A stretch of DNA of 64,000 bases from Chondrus crispus (taxonomy: Eukaryota; Rhodophyta; Florideophyceae; Gigartinales; Gigartinaceae): positions 10,628 through 74,627 of the forward strand of contig NW_005178795.1 in NCBI RefSeq assembly GCF_000350225.1, read 5' to 3'. Shown piece after piece: positions 8,928 to 20,500 of the stretch (the stretch's first letter is position 1; each line of letters starts with the position of its first letter). Both the position numbers and the translations under genes were made by a program. Below the pieces are notes generated by a model, which was not told the DNA's origin, searched no databases, and was given only the letters and a program-made list of their open reading frames with translations.

Positions 8928-11900
8928 ATGGCGACGGTCATCAATGACGCGATCCCTACTGGGGATAGTTCCATGAGGAACAATGGTGCATCCTCCTCCA
9001 ACGCAACTGGTGTCAACCCCATCCAAACACCTACTGATGGTGGTTCTACTCGGGGAAGAGGTCGCGGGCGGGGTCGCGGCCGTGGTCGAGGGAGCACCCG
9101 AAGCAGACGACGTTCAAGGGGTCGTGGAAGGGGCGGGCTTAGCAGACGGGGTATCGGTGGGAATACTTCTAGCAACAGCTCTCTGGATCTGTCTCTCCGA
9201 TGGCGCGCACATACCCCTTCTCATGGAATCGTACTTGAATCTGATTTCTCTAACCAGGTTATCGCAGAAAAGGCACGTCTATTCTGTAACTCTGCCATGG
9301 GTCAACTCAAAGTTGAGCGTCTAGCTCGGCTGCTCCCCGAAACAAGAGCAGGTCATTTAGTGTTGCTTCTGGAGAATCTGCCTCAACAATGTCGTTCGTG
9401 GATGAACGAAAGGATAGCTCTTCACGCGTTGGATGTTCCGCCAATCAATATTGCTAACCTTTACCAGTATGTTTCCGTGCTTCTGCTTTCTCACCTGACG
9501 GGGCTAAGGTTCGAGAAGACGGTTGGGGTTCTATCTGATTTGGGCTGCAAAACACCTTTCCTGGAGAGACTTCGATACATAAGCAATAACATTATTGCTT
9601 ATTCAGCAACAAGCAGAGGGGGCGTGCAAGGATTGTCATGGAGCGCTCAAGGGGATAGGACGCAGTACTTGGATACTTTTGAGAGATCTGCGTTTCGAAT
9701 GACATGCAAGATTTTCTTGACTCCAATTCACACGTTTGCCACTCTAGATGATGACCTTTACGGCACACGCGCAGAGAATAACCAAGTCAAAACTATCAGT
9801 ATGAGGAAAGCAGATCGTGAGGGTTATAGTGCTGATGCCGTCGCAGATGCGTTGTTTCGACTGACGCTAATGGTAAGATTTCTTCGTAGAGGAGAGCAGC
9901 AGGCTACAAACGTTCAACGACTAATGCACAACTTGCTCGAGGGTCGCCGTGAGCATAGTCTGCACGGTCTTATCCTGACGACTGACCGCGGATATGGGAA
10001 CATGACTCTGATCCAAAATCTTCTCCGCCACGACATCGGATCTATACTAATAATGCTACAGCATCTTTTAAGGTGCCATCCTTTTGTCTGACGTTCATTT
10101 ATAAACATTGCTAGGTATAACGAGGAAGAAGGTGCATTTGATGAACACAGATGTGATGGCGATAATGATGATGCTGACAGCTCTGGTGGAACAGGCTCCG
10201 ACGGGATCACAAATACAGGATAAGGTGCTGCAGCGTCCCCGGATGGGCAAAGATCTGACATCCTCGATAGACAAGGCATTGATCACAATATTGAAGCCCA
10301 AACTTTGTCCATTACCCCAAGCTCCGCGGATCGTCGACGAACCTTTATAATTGATGACGCTACAGATTCTGGCCCGGCATGCTTTTTTGCTGTCAAGTAT
10401 GTCCGGCCTTTGGGGGAACAAAGAGTCGGTATTGCTACTGGAAGATCGCAAGTGACTGCAGTTGCCGTGCGAGAACATGGAACTAAGCATTACAGTAACG
10501 TTCTACGTTTTATGTACACGATCCCCTCAGCTATGTCACAGAGTATCCAGACCTGGATCGCAGTGCCGAAGACCGCTCCTATTTCACAGATGTTGTTTTC
10601 GAAGAAAGACAATGCTGGTAAAATTGTACCACCGGCTCCGTTTTCGTTGCGTCCCAAAGACGTCGTTGAGCGAGACATCCTAAGCAATTGTGTCGTTCTA
10701 ACCATCGGACAGCGTTGTGTTGATTGGTTTGTGATGCGACAGTTTCGAGTGACTGGTACGAGTGCCGGAAACATTTTAATGTCGGATAACGATGTTCGCC
10801 ACAGCATTGGTCTACCAAGTGCCGAGATTGAATCAGAAGCCACACCACTGGATACACTTAAATCCTTTTTGTTGCCACTTGGTTTAGTTTTACAAGAGCT
10901 ACTGAACCCATGATGAGGGGTACAGCTAACGACGGGGCGGTTTTGCTGCACTATCTTCGAAGCCTTTCGTAAATGCCATTTATGAGAGCGGCATGCTGGG
11001 AAAATCTGACGCCCGGTGGCTTGCTTGTTCGCCGGATGGTGTGGCTTTAATCGACGCTACACAGCTTCAGTTTCAATGTGCAGAACATCCTACTTCGTCC
11101 TCCGAGCTGGCTTCTGTGGAAGTCAAAACCTCTGTAGCCCGTTCAAGTTTAGATCAAGCACTGGGCAGGGCTACCGTTGACGTCATTTGTTGCTCTGTTG
11201 GCGACAACGCCTTTATTGAATACATCCCAAAAGAGCATGTCGGCCAGATTCTACAACAGATGATTGTACTTTCAGTTAATTACGTTCTTTATGTTTCGGC
11301 TGCTGAAGTTGGAATTCTGTTCATAATGAACAGAATTCCAACTTCAGCAGCCGAGCACAGCAATGATTTCTGTGGTTTACTGTGACCAGTGCATACTTGA
11401 CGTGTGTGTTGACGCATGAAATAGACGGGCAAGATGTACTGTATCTTGGGCCCATGAAGAAGATTCTACTTTGCCAACGTTCGTTGACCGAGATTCTCGT
11501 CACTCTATTGAGAAAAGACTGCCTTTCTGGCGAATCATTAACAACTACGTCAATAAGCGAGGTCCGTTCCCACCTATCAAGATTTTTAAACACGGTTCGC
11601 AAAGCCTTTATTCGAAGACGAAGGCTGGTGTAGACGGAAGCGCTCAAACCCGAGCTGTTTTACGATCCTCCACATCTTCTTTTGCGTGGGAACAAAAATT
11701 AGTTACCCAAACCATCAAGACCGTAGCCGTTAAATTATTTGTTTCTTGGCGTATGTCAAAGAAGGAGCAAATGTTGCGGACTAAGGAGGAATTCGGTGAC
11801 CTGGAACATTTTCGGGATAGTTTAAACAAGGTGCAGTCCTTTGCGGACTTCGTGTTCGACGTTTCCAGGGAGCTACTGGTTTATGCAGATACACTGTCTA

Positions 11901-12283
11901 TGGACAATACTGCCCCAGATGTCGAAACACCTGCAGTTACAGACGGAGAAGCTGCTCGTTTACAGGCTATTGCAAAACGTCGACGGGGCCAGCGCTTGAA
12001 GTTCTTCAACACAGCTGATGGGACTAAACTAAGACTTGAAGTCAAGCCCCACCAGCAACGCCAAACGCGCGAAGTGGTGAAATACTGCTGTTTGTGCGGG
12101 AGTACTGCATCATTACGCAGAAGAACGAGTTTTAAATGCTTAACCTGTGATGTTCCGTTATGCGGAAGAACACAAGCGAGACAGCTCAAGAGCTGCTGTG
12201 GTATTTGGCATAAAGCCGTGCGTCTATCTGTACGCGGCACTCCAACTGAAGGAGCTGAATCTGATGACACGGCTCCGCCGTAA
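8928..12283 (+). pseudogene. DDE transposase (piggyBac-like) containing a YqaJ-like nuclease segment
   Basis: Reading starts at the ATG at 8928. An RG-rich arm (about residues 42-74) is followed by helical sequence and a DDE-like core: LDDDLYG, then about 80 residues later TTDRGYGN and HPF. The same frame continues past TGA at 10089 and a TAA near 10221 into a segment containing LTIGQRCVDWFVMRQFRVTG, the lead-in helix typical of YqaJ nucleases, then (after a frameshift near 10915) WLACSPDG and SVEVKTS, which fit the YqaJ D/E-x-K site. Two more frameshifts lead to KTKAGVD and a C-terminal Cys/His cluster (CCLCG...CLTCDVPLC...CCGIWH), as in piggyBac C-termini. At least two stops and three frame changes show decay. 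The nuclease segment falls between the second and the putative third acidic residue of the DDE core. Superfamily assignment is inference. Confidence 0.55.
11296..11354. repeat. Perfect palindrome, 29-bp arms with a 1-base centre
   Basis: 11296-11324 is exactly the reverse complement of 11326-11354, with A11325 between. It lies in the decayed transposase frame, where the right arm disrupts the protein. Probably a template-switch foldback or an assembly artefact. Confidence 0.9.
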
Positions 12284-12859
12284 CAGGACTCAAACAGAGG
12301 CGTTGAAGTTGCGTCAGCTCGTGGAAGAGTACGCCCACGAAGAAATCTGACCAACGAAGATGACAGACCCCGTTCGAGGCAGCGGACGGGCGGCAATGGA
12401 ATCGTTCAGAATCAAAGGGAATTGGAGACGATACTAGCAACTCGGGACGATAGCGGTCCTCATTCGCAGCAGCAGACTCCTCATTCCCTGGATTCAGATC
12501 CTGCAGTCAGAAAATCCACCAGCATTGCATCCCGCTCGACTTAAGAATGAATCTGAGCACATCTGGAACTCCATTTGGAGCTTCCAAATGAACACTAAAG
12601 TGCGCATTTCGCTTTTTTGGGGTCAAACCCCTTGCCCTAGACCCTCCATTTGAACCTCAGTCGTGCGGTCAATTTTGGACTGTCGGCCATTCTCTCCCAC
12701 CAGCCGTACCAAAGGACCACGAAGTGTCCCCTGGTGGGCTGGAATGATTTAAATTGCTTGCATTCTGAAGTTATGGGGTCAGAGAGCTCAATGAACACTA
12801 AAGTGCTCATTTACAGAAATAGTAGGGATATGTTGGAATTGAAAATAACATGGACCAGG

Positions 12860-13556
12860 GTATTCCAAAAAAAAGTATTCCTGGCAAAACCGGGCAAGGC
12901 AAGCAAAAACCAGCCTGTTAAGATACCCTCAGGGTGTGTCTTAACAGGCTGGTTTTTGAGAAGATGGAAGCTCAAAATTATGGTAAAATTGAAGAAAAAG
13001 TCGGCCTAGTTTGGTATTATTCTTCTCACACGTGTGGACCAGTGCTCGTGTACGGGCGGGCGGGCGGGGGCGCGAACCTCAAGATTCAGAGTCTGAACAC
13101 ACCCTTTATGCACTAATAACAACTACCTCTACAGTACCTCTACAGCTCTATTCGCACGCAACTAATAGCCAGGTGCCTGCACATTATTGCACAAGTACAA
13201 GATACAAGATAGTAGTACTTTATGTCAGTTTATCGCTTTCAACGTGGTTAGAGAATCGTTTCCAAAATAGACCCCTTGCAATGGCAAAAAGCTAAGTATT
13301 TCCCCAAATCCATCCGGCCAAAAAATGTGAATGTGTAAACTAGTAAAATCAATTATTTGCGCATTTGGTCGATCTTTTCAAGAGATGACAGCACGAGTTC
13401 AGTTACAGCAATGTCATTCATAAATGAGCGGTCTTTTCAAATCGGTGCAAATCTTTGCACAGAACAACTACAGTGTACATAGACATTTGCGACTGCGACA
13501 CCTCCATCTCCGAGAAGCCACATTCACCATCCCCCAGCACTTCGGCCGTCCACAAA
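12860..13556. other. Interval between two transposons, with a hairpin
   Basis: No supported gene. A 20-bp inverted repeat (12904-12923 and 12939-12958, core AAACCAGCCTGTTAAG) surrounds a 15-base loop that is itself partly palindromic. The stretch 13020-13560 is AT-rich with only short frames; it may hold the left end of the Harbinger-like element. Confidence 0.4.
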
Positions 13557-14861
13557 ATGGCCATCAGTAACGACCAAGCCGCCACAGCCTTGCAACTTTT
13601 GGCAGATGCCGCATTAACTCGCCAACAAGAGCTGGAAGACTAAGGCTCGGAGCAGGACCGTCCCCGACTCTGACGAAGATTCTGACTCCGACTCCCCAAT
13701 TTTGGATACCTTTTACAGTAACGGCGGATCAGCGACCATTCTTCAGCTTACCAACTTCAATGCAGCTCAGTATCAGACAATTTGGGGCCATTTTAAAGAT
13801 CATATTCTCCAAATTTGGAACACAGGGAGAGGGAGGAAGTCGGCCTACAAGGCGAAAGACGTCATGTTCATGCCATTGGTAGTGGTAAAACATGGAGGCC
13901 AATGGGACTTCCTGGGGAAATGTTCGACATCAAGGGGCCGACGTTTGAACGTCTCATCATGGGTTATATGGACATCGTTTCCGAAGAGATTTACAACCGA
14001 TATGTTACGTCTTTCGGCAAGCGCTGGGGAGTGGGAAGAGTAATAGACAATCGCCGAACGTTTAAGAGTTTCCCGTATGCTCGCTACGCAACGGACGTCA
14101 CATTTCAGCAGGCTAACAGGCCGACGGTTGTCATGCAAGAAGGCAAAAAGTACTTCAGTGGAAAACATAAGCTCTACGGCTATAAGGTCGAAGTCTCTGT
14201 GCTCCTGATTGGAATTGCTGTTGGTTGCAGTAGCCATTACCCGGGGTCTGTATCCAATATCGACATCTACCACGACATGATAAATTTTCATAAGGTTGCG
14301 TTGACGAAAAGTGGAGAGGATAACGTTGAAAACGATATTGGCTTGCTGGTCGACAAATATCCGGACCAGTGGGCTGTGCTTGCTGACAAAGGCTACCAAG
14401 GTGGAGGTGAATTTCTACGAACTATTACCCCGCAAAAGAAACCTCGAAACTGAGCTCTTGCAGCAGAGGACGAGATTTTTAACCGAAAGGTCGCAGGGGA
14501 TCGGATCATTGTGGATAATTTCTTTGGGCGCATGTGCGGCCTCTGGACTGTAGTGGCTTCGAAGTTTCGATGGAGTGAGAAGATTTATGACAAGTTCTTC
14601 CAAATGTGTGTTGGGCTCACAAACATGCATGTGCGTTGGAATCCGCTACGAGCGGGAGATGTGCAAGCCTTCAGAAGGATGAAGAATCGTCAATATGCTA
14701 TCGGCGAGCAGCAAGGGGAAAAGAGGAAAAGGCGCAAGAACGCTATCGAGAAAGGCGTCGTCAGCGCATGGATGTTCAATTTCGCACAATGGCCCCCTCA
14801 TGTGATGACTTCCAGCCATGAAACTGGCTGTGGCTGTTCGGGGGGCCTCAAATACGCATAG
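13557..14861 (+). pseudogene. PIF/Harbinger-like DDE transposase, broken
   Basis: A DDE_4-like transposase can be followed across two frameshifts and one stop. The start MAISNDQAATALQLL is at 13557; a shift near 13640 leads to an acidic Ser/Asp run and FNAAQYQTIWGHF, and a shift near 13915 leads to the catalytic part. First Asp in YATDVTFQQ (about 14090), followed by KHKLYGYKVEVSV; second Asp in LADKGYQGGGEF (about 14385). TGA at 14451 interrupts the frame, which continues with RIIVDNFFGRMCGLW, where the third acidic position appears as Asp (usually Glu), and ends FAQWPPH...LKYA. A short basic run near the C-terminus could be a nuclear signal. Inverted ends were not found. Confidence 0.7.
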
Positions 14862-15768
14862 AGCGTTGGTTTGGGTACTCATAAACAAATTTACAAATGA
14901 AAGGGTGTTTGCGTATTCACCCGATCTCCAATCATATATTTTTGCGTGTGTACAGACATTTAGATTATTTCTGCGCTATTTCACACTTCCTTTTTGGCTT
15001 GGAACTTGAGACAGTTCCAATCAACTGCTTTGAAACTGACTATTTACCTTGGAGACCTAGTGGGCACAACAGCGCATCCGACTGCTGGCAGACAGCGATA
15101 TCCTTTCATTTTGTCAGTTAACCTCCATGTTGAATCCGTGGGCACCAAACCTGCGTAGGTCATTGGACCACAATTTCTTCTGCTGGCTGGCAGGCTGCGA
15201 GGTGGTGCCTCTGTCGCTTCTGTCCGAATGCTTGACGCCGCTGTGAACGTTTCTTAGTCCTCTGTTTGCGTGGAGGACAAGCCTTCGCCAGGAAACACTT
15301 ACACGTCAGGTACGCTCGCATCCCTCTAGAGTTACTAGGTGATGAATGAAAGCAGGTCGCTAGCTCATACATACACATACATGGACTGCAACGTCCGTCA
15401 AACAGCTTTCTTAGCCATTCATAACAAAACAAAAAACCCTCTTCACTACTACCGCGCACAGTTGCAACGCATTGCTAGTGCCGGGGCGGCAAGCGTTTAT
15501 CGCTTTTTGCAATTTAGACCACTAGCTTCATGATAGCAACCAGATGGCCCACCCCTGCAATTAAGACACCATGCTCGTGGTCTATCCGCAAGCGTGTTCG
15601 ACTCTCCAACTGGGCCAAGGCAGCCTCAGACCCATCCTCTCGCCTTTGCACAACTCTTCCCTCCCTTGAAAATATTTGTGGAAAATATTTGTGATGTTCG
15701 TCCTGGGCGAGAAGCAGTACCCAAGTCTGCCGTCGGCAGGAACAGACTCGTGATTTCTTCCCAATCCT
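14862..15768. other. Interval without a supported gene
   Basis: Only short, domain-less frames on both strands. It separates the Harbinger-like remnant from the 3' end of the NB-ARC/WD40 pseudogene, whose stop is at 15769. A perfect 11-base direct repeat (AAAATATTTGT) occurs twice near 15670-15692. Confidence 0.3.
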
Positions 15769-15844
15769 CTACACCACACCCCCAGTATGTAGTGTGATCC
15801 CCCTCTCGGCGTCCCACACACGCACGCTCATGTCATCCGATCCA

Positions 15845-16645
15845 GATACCACACGTCTTCCGTCCCCACTCATCGCAACTCTAAACACCTAATCTTTGTG
15901 TCCAAATAACAAGTCTCCGACTTGTGCTCCCGCATCCACGTCCCACACCCGCACGCTCTTGTCATACGATCCAGATACCACACGTCTTCCGTCCCCACTC
16001 ATCGCAACGCTATCCACCTCACCCGTGTGTCCAACTAACGCCTCCCCGACTTGTGCTCCCGTCTCCACGTCCCACACACGCACGCTCTTGTCCTCCGATC
16101 TAAATACCACACGTCTTCCGTCCCCACTCATCGCAACGCTATACACCAGACCCATGTGTCCAACTAACGCGTCCCCGACTTGTGCTCCCGTCTCTACGTC
16201 CCACACACGCACGCTCTTGTCAAACGATCCAGATACCGCACGACTTCCGTCCCCACTCATCGCAACGATAAGCACATCACCCGTGTGTCCAACTAACCCG
16301 ACTAGTGCTCCCGTCTCCACGTCCCACACACGCACAATCTTGTCCTCCGATCCAGATACCACACGTCTTCCGTCCTCACTGATTGCAACGCTAAGCACAT
16401 CACCCTTGTGTCCAACTAACGCGTCCCTGACTTGTGCTCCAGTCTACACGTCCCACACACGCACACTCTCGTCACCCTATCCAAATACCACATGTCTTCC
16501 GTCCCCACTCATCGCAACGCTATACACCGGACCCATGTGTCCAACTAACGCGTCCCGGACTTGTGCTCCCGTCTCTACGTCCCACACACCCACACTCTTG
16601 TCAAACGATCCAGATACCACACGTCTTCCGTCCCCACTCATCGCA
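15845..16645 (-). repeat. WD40 coding repeats, 129-bp period
   Basis: The word GTCCNCACT recurs at 15862, 15991, 16120, 16249, 16372, 16501 and 16630: spacing 129 bp (43 codons) except one 123-bp unit. Units are nearly identical at DNA level (SGDGRRVVSGS.DKSVRVWDVETGAQVG). Confidence 0.92.
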
Positions 16646-17086
16646 ACGCAAGCCACTCGCGACCTGTGACCACGAAAACTTCTCAATACTTTTCTCACCG
16701 ACGTACTCCACAGCCTTAGCGTTCCGTCTTCATATCTCACAGCAACTAATCCCTTCCTCTCACAGAAAGTTGCGCAGGTAGCTCTCGTCACTCTCGGTCT
16801 CGTCACGCTCGGTGTTTCTTCAGTTGCTTCGGAGGTTACACTTCCAGTGCACATCCGAAAATATGCCCTCAAACGCCCGCCCCTTTTGCGCCTGGTTGCC
16901 TCAAGATACCCTGCGCCCTGGCTCTCCGTTTCAAACTCGCCTTCTAATCGAACAATCTTCGTCTCCTCAGCAGATTGCGTGAAAACTGTTACTTCTGCCC
17001 CGGATTCCTCCACCGGACATCCATAAACTTCACCTCTGGAATCCATGCCGACTTGAATGGCTGCGAAACGGCCAGATGATGAGAGT

Positions 17087-17443
17087 TGTGGCACGCTGTC
17101 ACTCCGTACAAGACGGTGACCTACATCGGGTTGCCAAATTCGTGCCCTACAGTGCGCCCTTGTGCTTGGCACATGTAAATACCAACTACTCTGGGCGCGC
17201 GCGCCCACACAGAGTAGGTGGCCAATTCTTTGATACGGGTGCCCACTTCCGCGCACCCGACCCTTTCGTAGCGGTAATACGTTTTTCCGAATAAAAGGTC
17301 CGGCCTCTGAACCCGAGGAGGACCGGACCAAGAGACGCATCAAAACAACAACCACCGCCCAGTTCTGGAACCCCACGGTCCCAGCACCTCGACCACCGTG
17401 TCGCACCGACTCGACCGAGCCGGACATGCTGTTGCTGGCCACA
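17087..17443 (+). repeat. Gypsy-C 5' LTR
   Basis: 357 bp, TG...CA. Contains a GC hairpin (GGGCGCGCGCGCCC) flanked by CTACTCTG/CAGAGTAG and an AATAAA at about 17290. Differs from the 3' copy by scattered single bases only. Confidence 0.93.
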
Positions 17444-17556
17444 GAAATTTCTACAGTGTCATTCCGCGGATGAACACGCGCCGAACGCAGCGTTCCGACT
17501 CACCTCTTCACTCGCCTCTTCAAATCGCCGTGCGCCATCGCAAAAATCTTTCTTCG

Positions 17557-20500
17557 ATGGCATCTTCTTCCGACTCTGCACTGCAGAGTTCAGGCTCTAC
17601 GTTATCGACCGTATCCGTTTTCGCCCCAATCGCCGCACCTATTTTGCGCACTGTCGATCCGACCCACGTCGCACGCTTTCAAAAAGGGCGGGAGCGCTAC
17701 GAACTCGAGGTCTCAGCAAAGCAGGCTGAGGTTCCTTCTTTGAAGGTCCTTCCATACTCAGCAAGCATCGACCGTTCTTTGCTGAAGAACCTCTTCTACA
17801 TCGGAAATTTTGACGCACTCGCCCCAAATGCCTCATCTGTCACAAATCTGACCGACGACCAGATTCAGGCCTACATCGAATCGCTCGTTTCTCGCACGAG
17901 ACCTACCGCGATCGACCCTAATATCATCGACAATGCCCTCGAATGGCTTCTCGATGCCGATCCACATCGCCGACCCCGACGCACGAATCACAACGTTTTG
18001 TGCTGATTTTTTCGATCGCCTAGAGAGTGTCGGATGCGGCGACTTCCGAGACGAGAATCCGAAGATGACTGTCAAGCTCCTCACCCGTAGCATCCAACCC
18101 GCAGTGCTAAAATCCGAAATGCACAAACGTGTGCAGTACGACACCAGTCTCCAAAAGAACCTGAAGTTCTTCATTCAGCTATTAAGCAAGGAGGCAGAAA
18201 AATTCCAGACCTACAGTAGGGACTCTAAAGCAGATCCCAGAAGGGCCCCTCATCCGAAAAGCACCAGAAAAGCTACGACTAAGGACAAGCAATTCCACAC
18301 CGAAAACATTAAAACGGGAAAGCTCCCACTCTGTCTGTGGCAAGATCATGGTAGCAAAGGTATTCGACACTACCTCAAAGATTAGAAGAATTGCCCAAAG
18401 GACGAGAAGGATCGCCTCTTTAACGCTCACCGCTCGTCGCGACACGACGCTGCTAAGCGCACCGTGTCCTGCGACCACAGCAGTAAATCCGCTGCTGGTG
18501 GAGTACTGTTTAGCGCATTAATTGGCGGCAAGTTCCGCACGACCATCTGCGCTGATATCGGCGCCGACGCAAACATTTTGGACAAGCGCCTTCTCGCCGA
18601 CCTCAAAGAGGCCAATGTCAAATTCACTGTGGAGGAGCTCCCGCGCGCTTGCACATTCAACATGGCCGCCAGTCTGCCGAATGGGCTTCCGGCCGCTCTT
18701 ATTTGCACCCGTGCTATCACCGTCGACACTGAGCTCCATATTCGACATGGCTCCGCATTAACTTTACGGGGTACTCGCTGGCTCGTCACTGACCAAGCGG
18801 TTGGAGAGCCACTCCTCGGCCGCCCGCTCCTCGAGGCGCTCGGATTGAACACGCGCGACATTCTAGCTGCCGCTGCTGAGCGCCATGGTGGTGAGGTTGA
18901 CGTCGCATCCCTTGCTGAACTGAACCATCATGGACGCGTCGCCCGAGTTCTAGAGGGTGTCTATCATGCTGACGACGGCGCCGACGATGCAGATCTGGAC
19001 GAGGAGGACAGATGGCTCGATCTATGCCCTGAGGATAGCACCGTCAAAGCAGGCCTCCTAGCAGATAAGCTCTCTGAAGCTCGTCGCAACGGGATGTCTG
19101 AACACGGCTTGACCGCGCTCCATTCCATGCTGCACGAGTTTGGTGACGTCATCAAGCTCAAGCTCGACGCTCGAGAACCTGCACGACTTGAACCGTTGCA
19201 ATTACGCCTGAAACCAAATTCGGCGCCCATCCGCGCGAAGCAGCGACGCTATCCGCCTGAGAAGAAGAAGTTTATGACCCGCTACGTTCGTGAGATTCTC
19301 AAGCTTGGATTTGCCACAAAGGTTACGTCTCCCGAATGGGTTTCCGCCCCACTAATCGTTCCCAAACGACCTCCGGCAATGTACCGTCTAACGATTGACT
19401 ACCGCGCCGTCAACAACGCCACAAAACAGACTTTCTGGCCCATGCCGAACATCGAAGCCGAACTTGCCGAAACACGGGGTTCCAAGGCCTTCGCAGGTAT
19501 TGACTTCTGCAGTGGATATTGGCAAGCCCCTCTTCATCCGGATAGCCAACCACTCTTTGCATTCATGACACCGGAAGGGGTCGTCATGCCTACACGTACG
19601 ATGCAAGGCGGTTGCAATTCTGCGGCAAACTTCCAAGAGAAAGTGGCACAGTGTTTTCAGGAGCTTCACCAGAACTTCAAAGCGTGGCTCGACGACTTCA
19701 TAGTTTTCGCGCCTGAAGAGGAGCATCTGTTGCGCATTCTACGTCGCTTCTTCGAAATCTGCCGCTCTCGCCGGCTCATCATCTCGCTCCCTAAGTCCGA
19801 TTTCTTCCTGCGCGAAGTGACCTATTGTGGCCGTATTATCGATGCTGATGGAGTTCGTTTCAATCCCGCCAACTTTTCTGGCCTCCAAAACAGCGAAGCT
19901 CCCCGCACCGCCTCCGAACTCTGCGAGTATGTGCACGGGGTCAGCTGGGGGGCCAGCAGCATCCCTAGGTTTGCCGAACGTGTCGCCCCATTGCGGGCTC
20001 TCCTTGAGGCCGCCTATGTTAAAGCGGGAGGTAGTCGAAAAAAACGAGCCATCGCAAAATTCCAGCTCAAACTGCTAGGCTGGAACGACTCCCACCTCGC
20101 CGCTTTCACGGGCCTACAAAAACAATTATGTGACTCAACCCAGCTGGTCCACCGGAACTCCGAAACCGTACTATGCATTCACACGGATGCATCCGACCTC
20201 CACTGGGCTGTTTGTGCAACGCAGTGTGCACACACGGAACTCCGCAAAACAGTACGGGAGCAAGCGCATGAGCGCCTGGCCTTCCTCAGCGGTAAATTCT
20301 CAGAATGACAGGCTCACTGTTCAACATATGAACGAGAAGCCTTCGCCATTGTTCAAGCATTTCGCAAACTCGACTACTTGCTCACTTGCGACTCTACGAC
20401 TCGCATCTTCACCGACCATCGCAATCTACTTTTTGCGTTCAACCCCGCCGCCATGGAGCCATCGCTCGGTCGACACAAGGTGCTCAAAGTTGTTCGTTGG

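Larger units (their letters stand above)
8617..12859 (+). mobile_element. DNA transposon with piggyBac-like DDE transposase and YqaJ-like region, decayed
   Basis: A transposase-like coding stretch lies between imperfect inverted ends. The left end (8617-8689) and the reverse complement of the right end (12790-12859) share CCTGGT, AATTC/AATCC and the exact 13-mer ATATCCCTACTAT (8650-8662; 12819-12831), then a 22-24 bp subterminal word that occurs four times in the element. Exact outer borders and the target duplication could not be fixed; a Copia element sits immediately to the left. The piggyBac link rests on the protein pattern and is tentative. Confidence 0.55.

Noticed and set aside
15896-16669. 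Long plus-strand open frame rich in Thr/Ser/Pro repeats
   Set aside because: It is the reverse-strand shadow of the WD40 repeats; its periodicity is that of the real gene.
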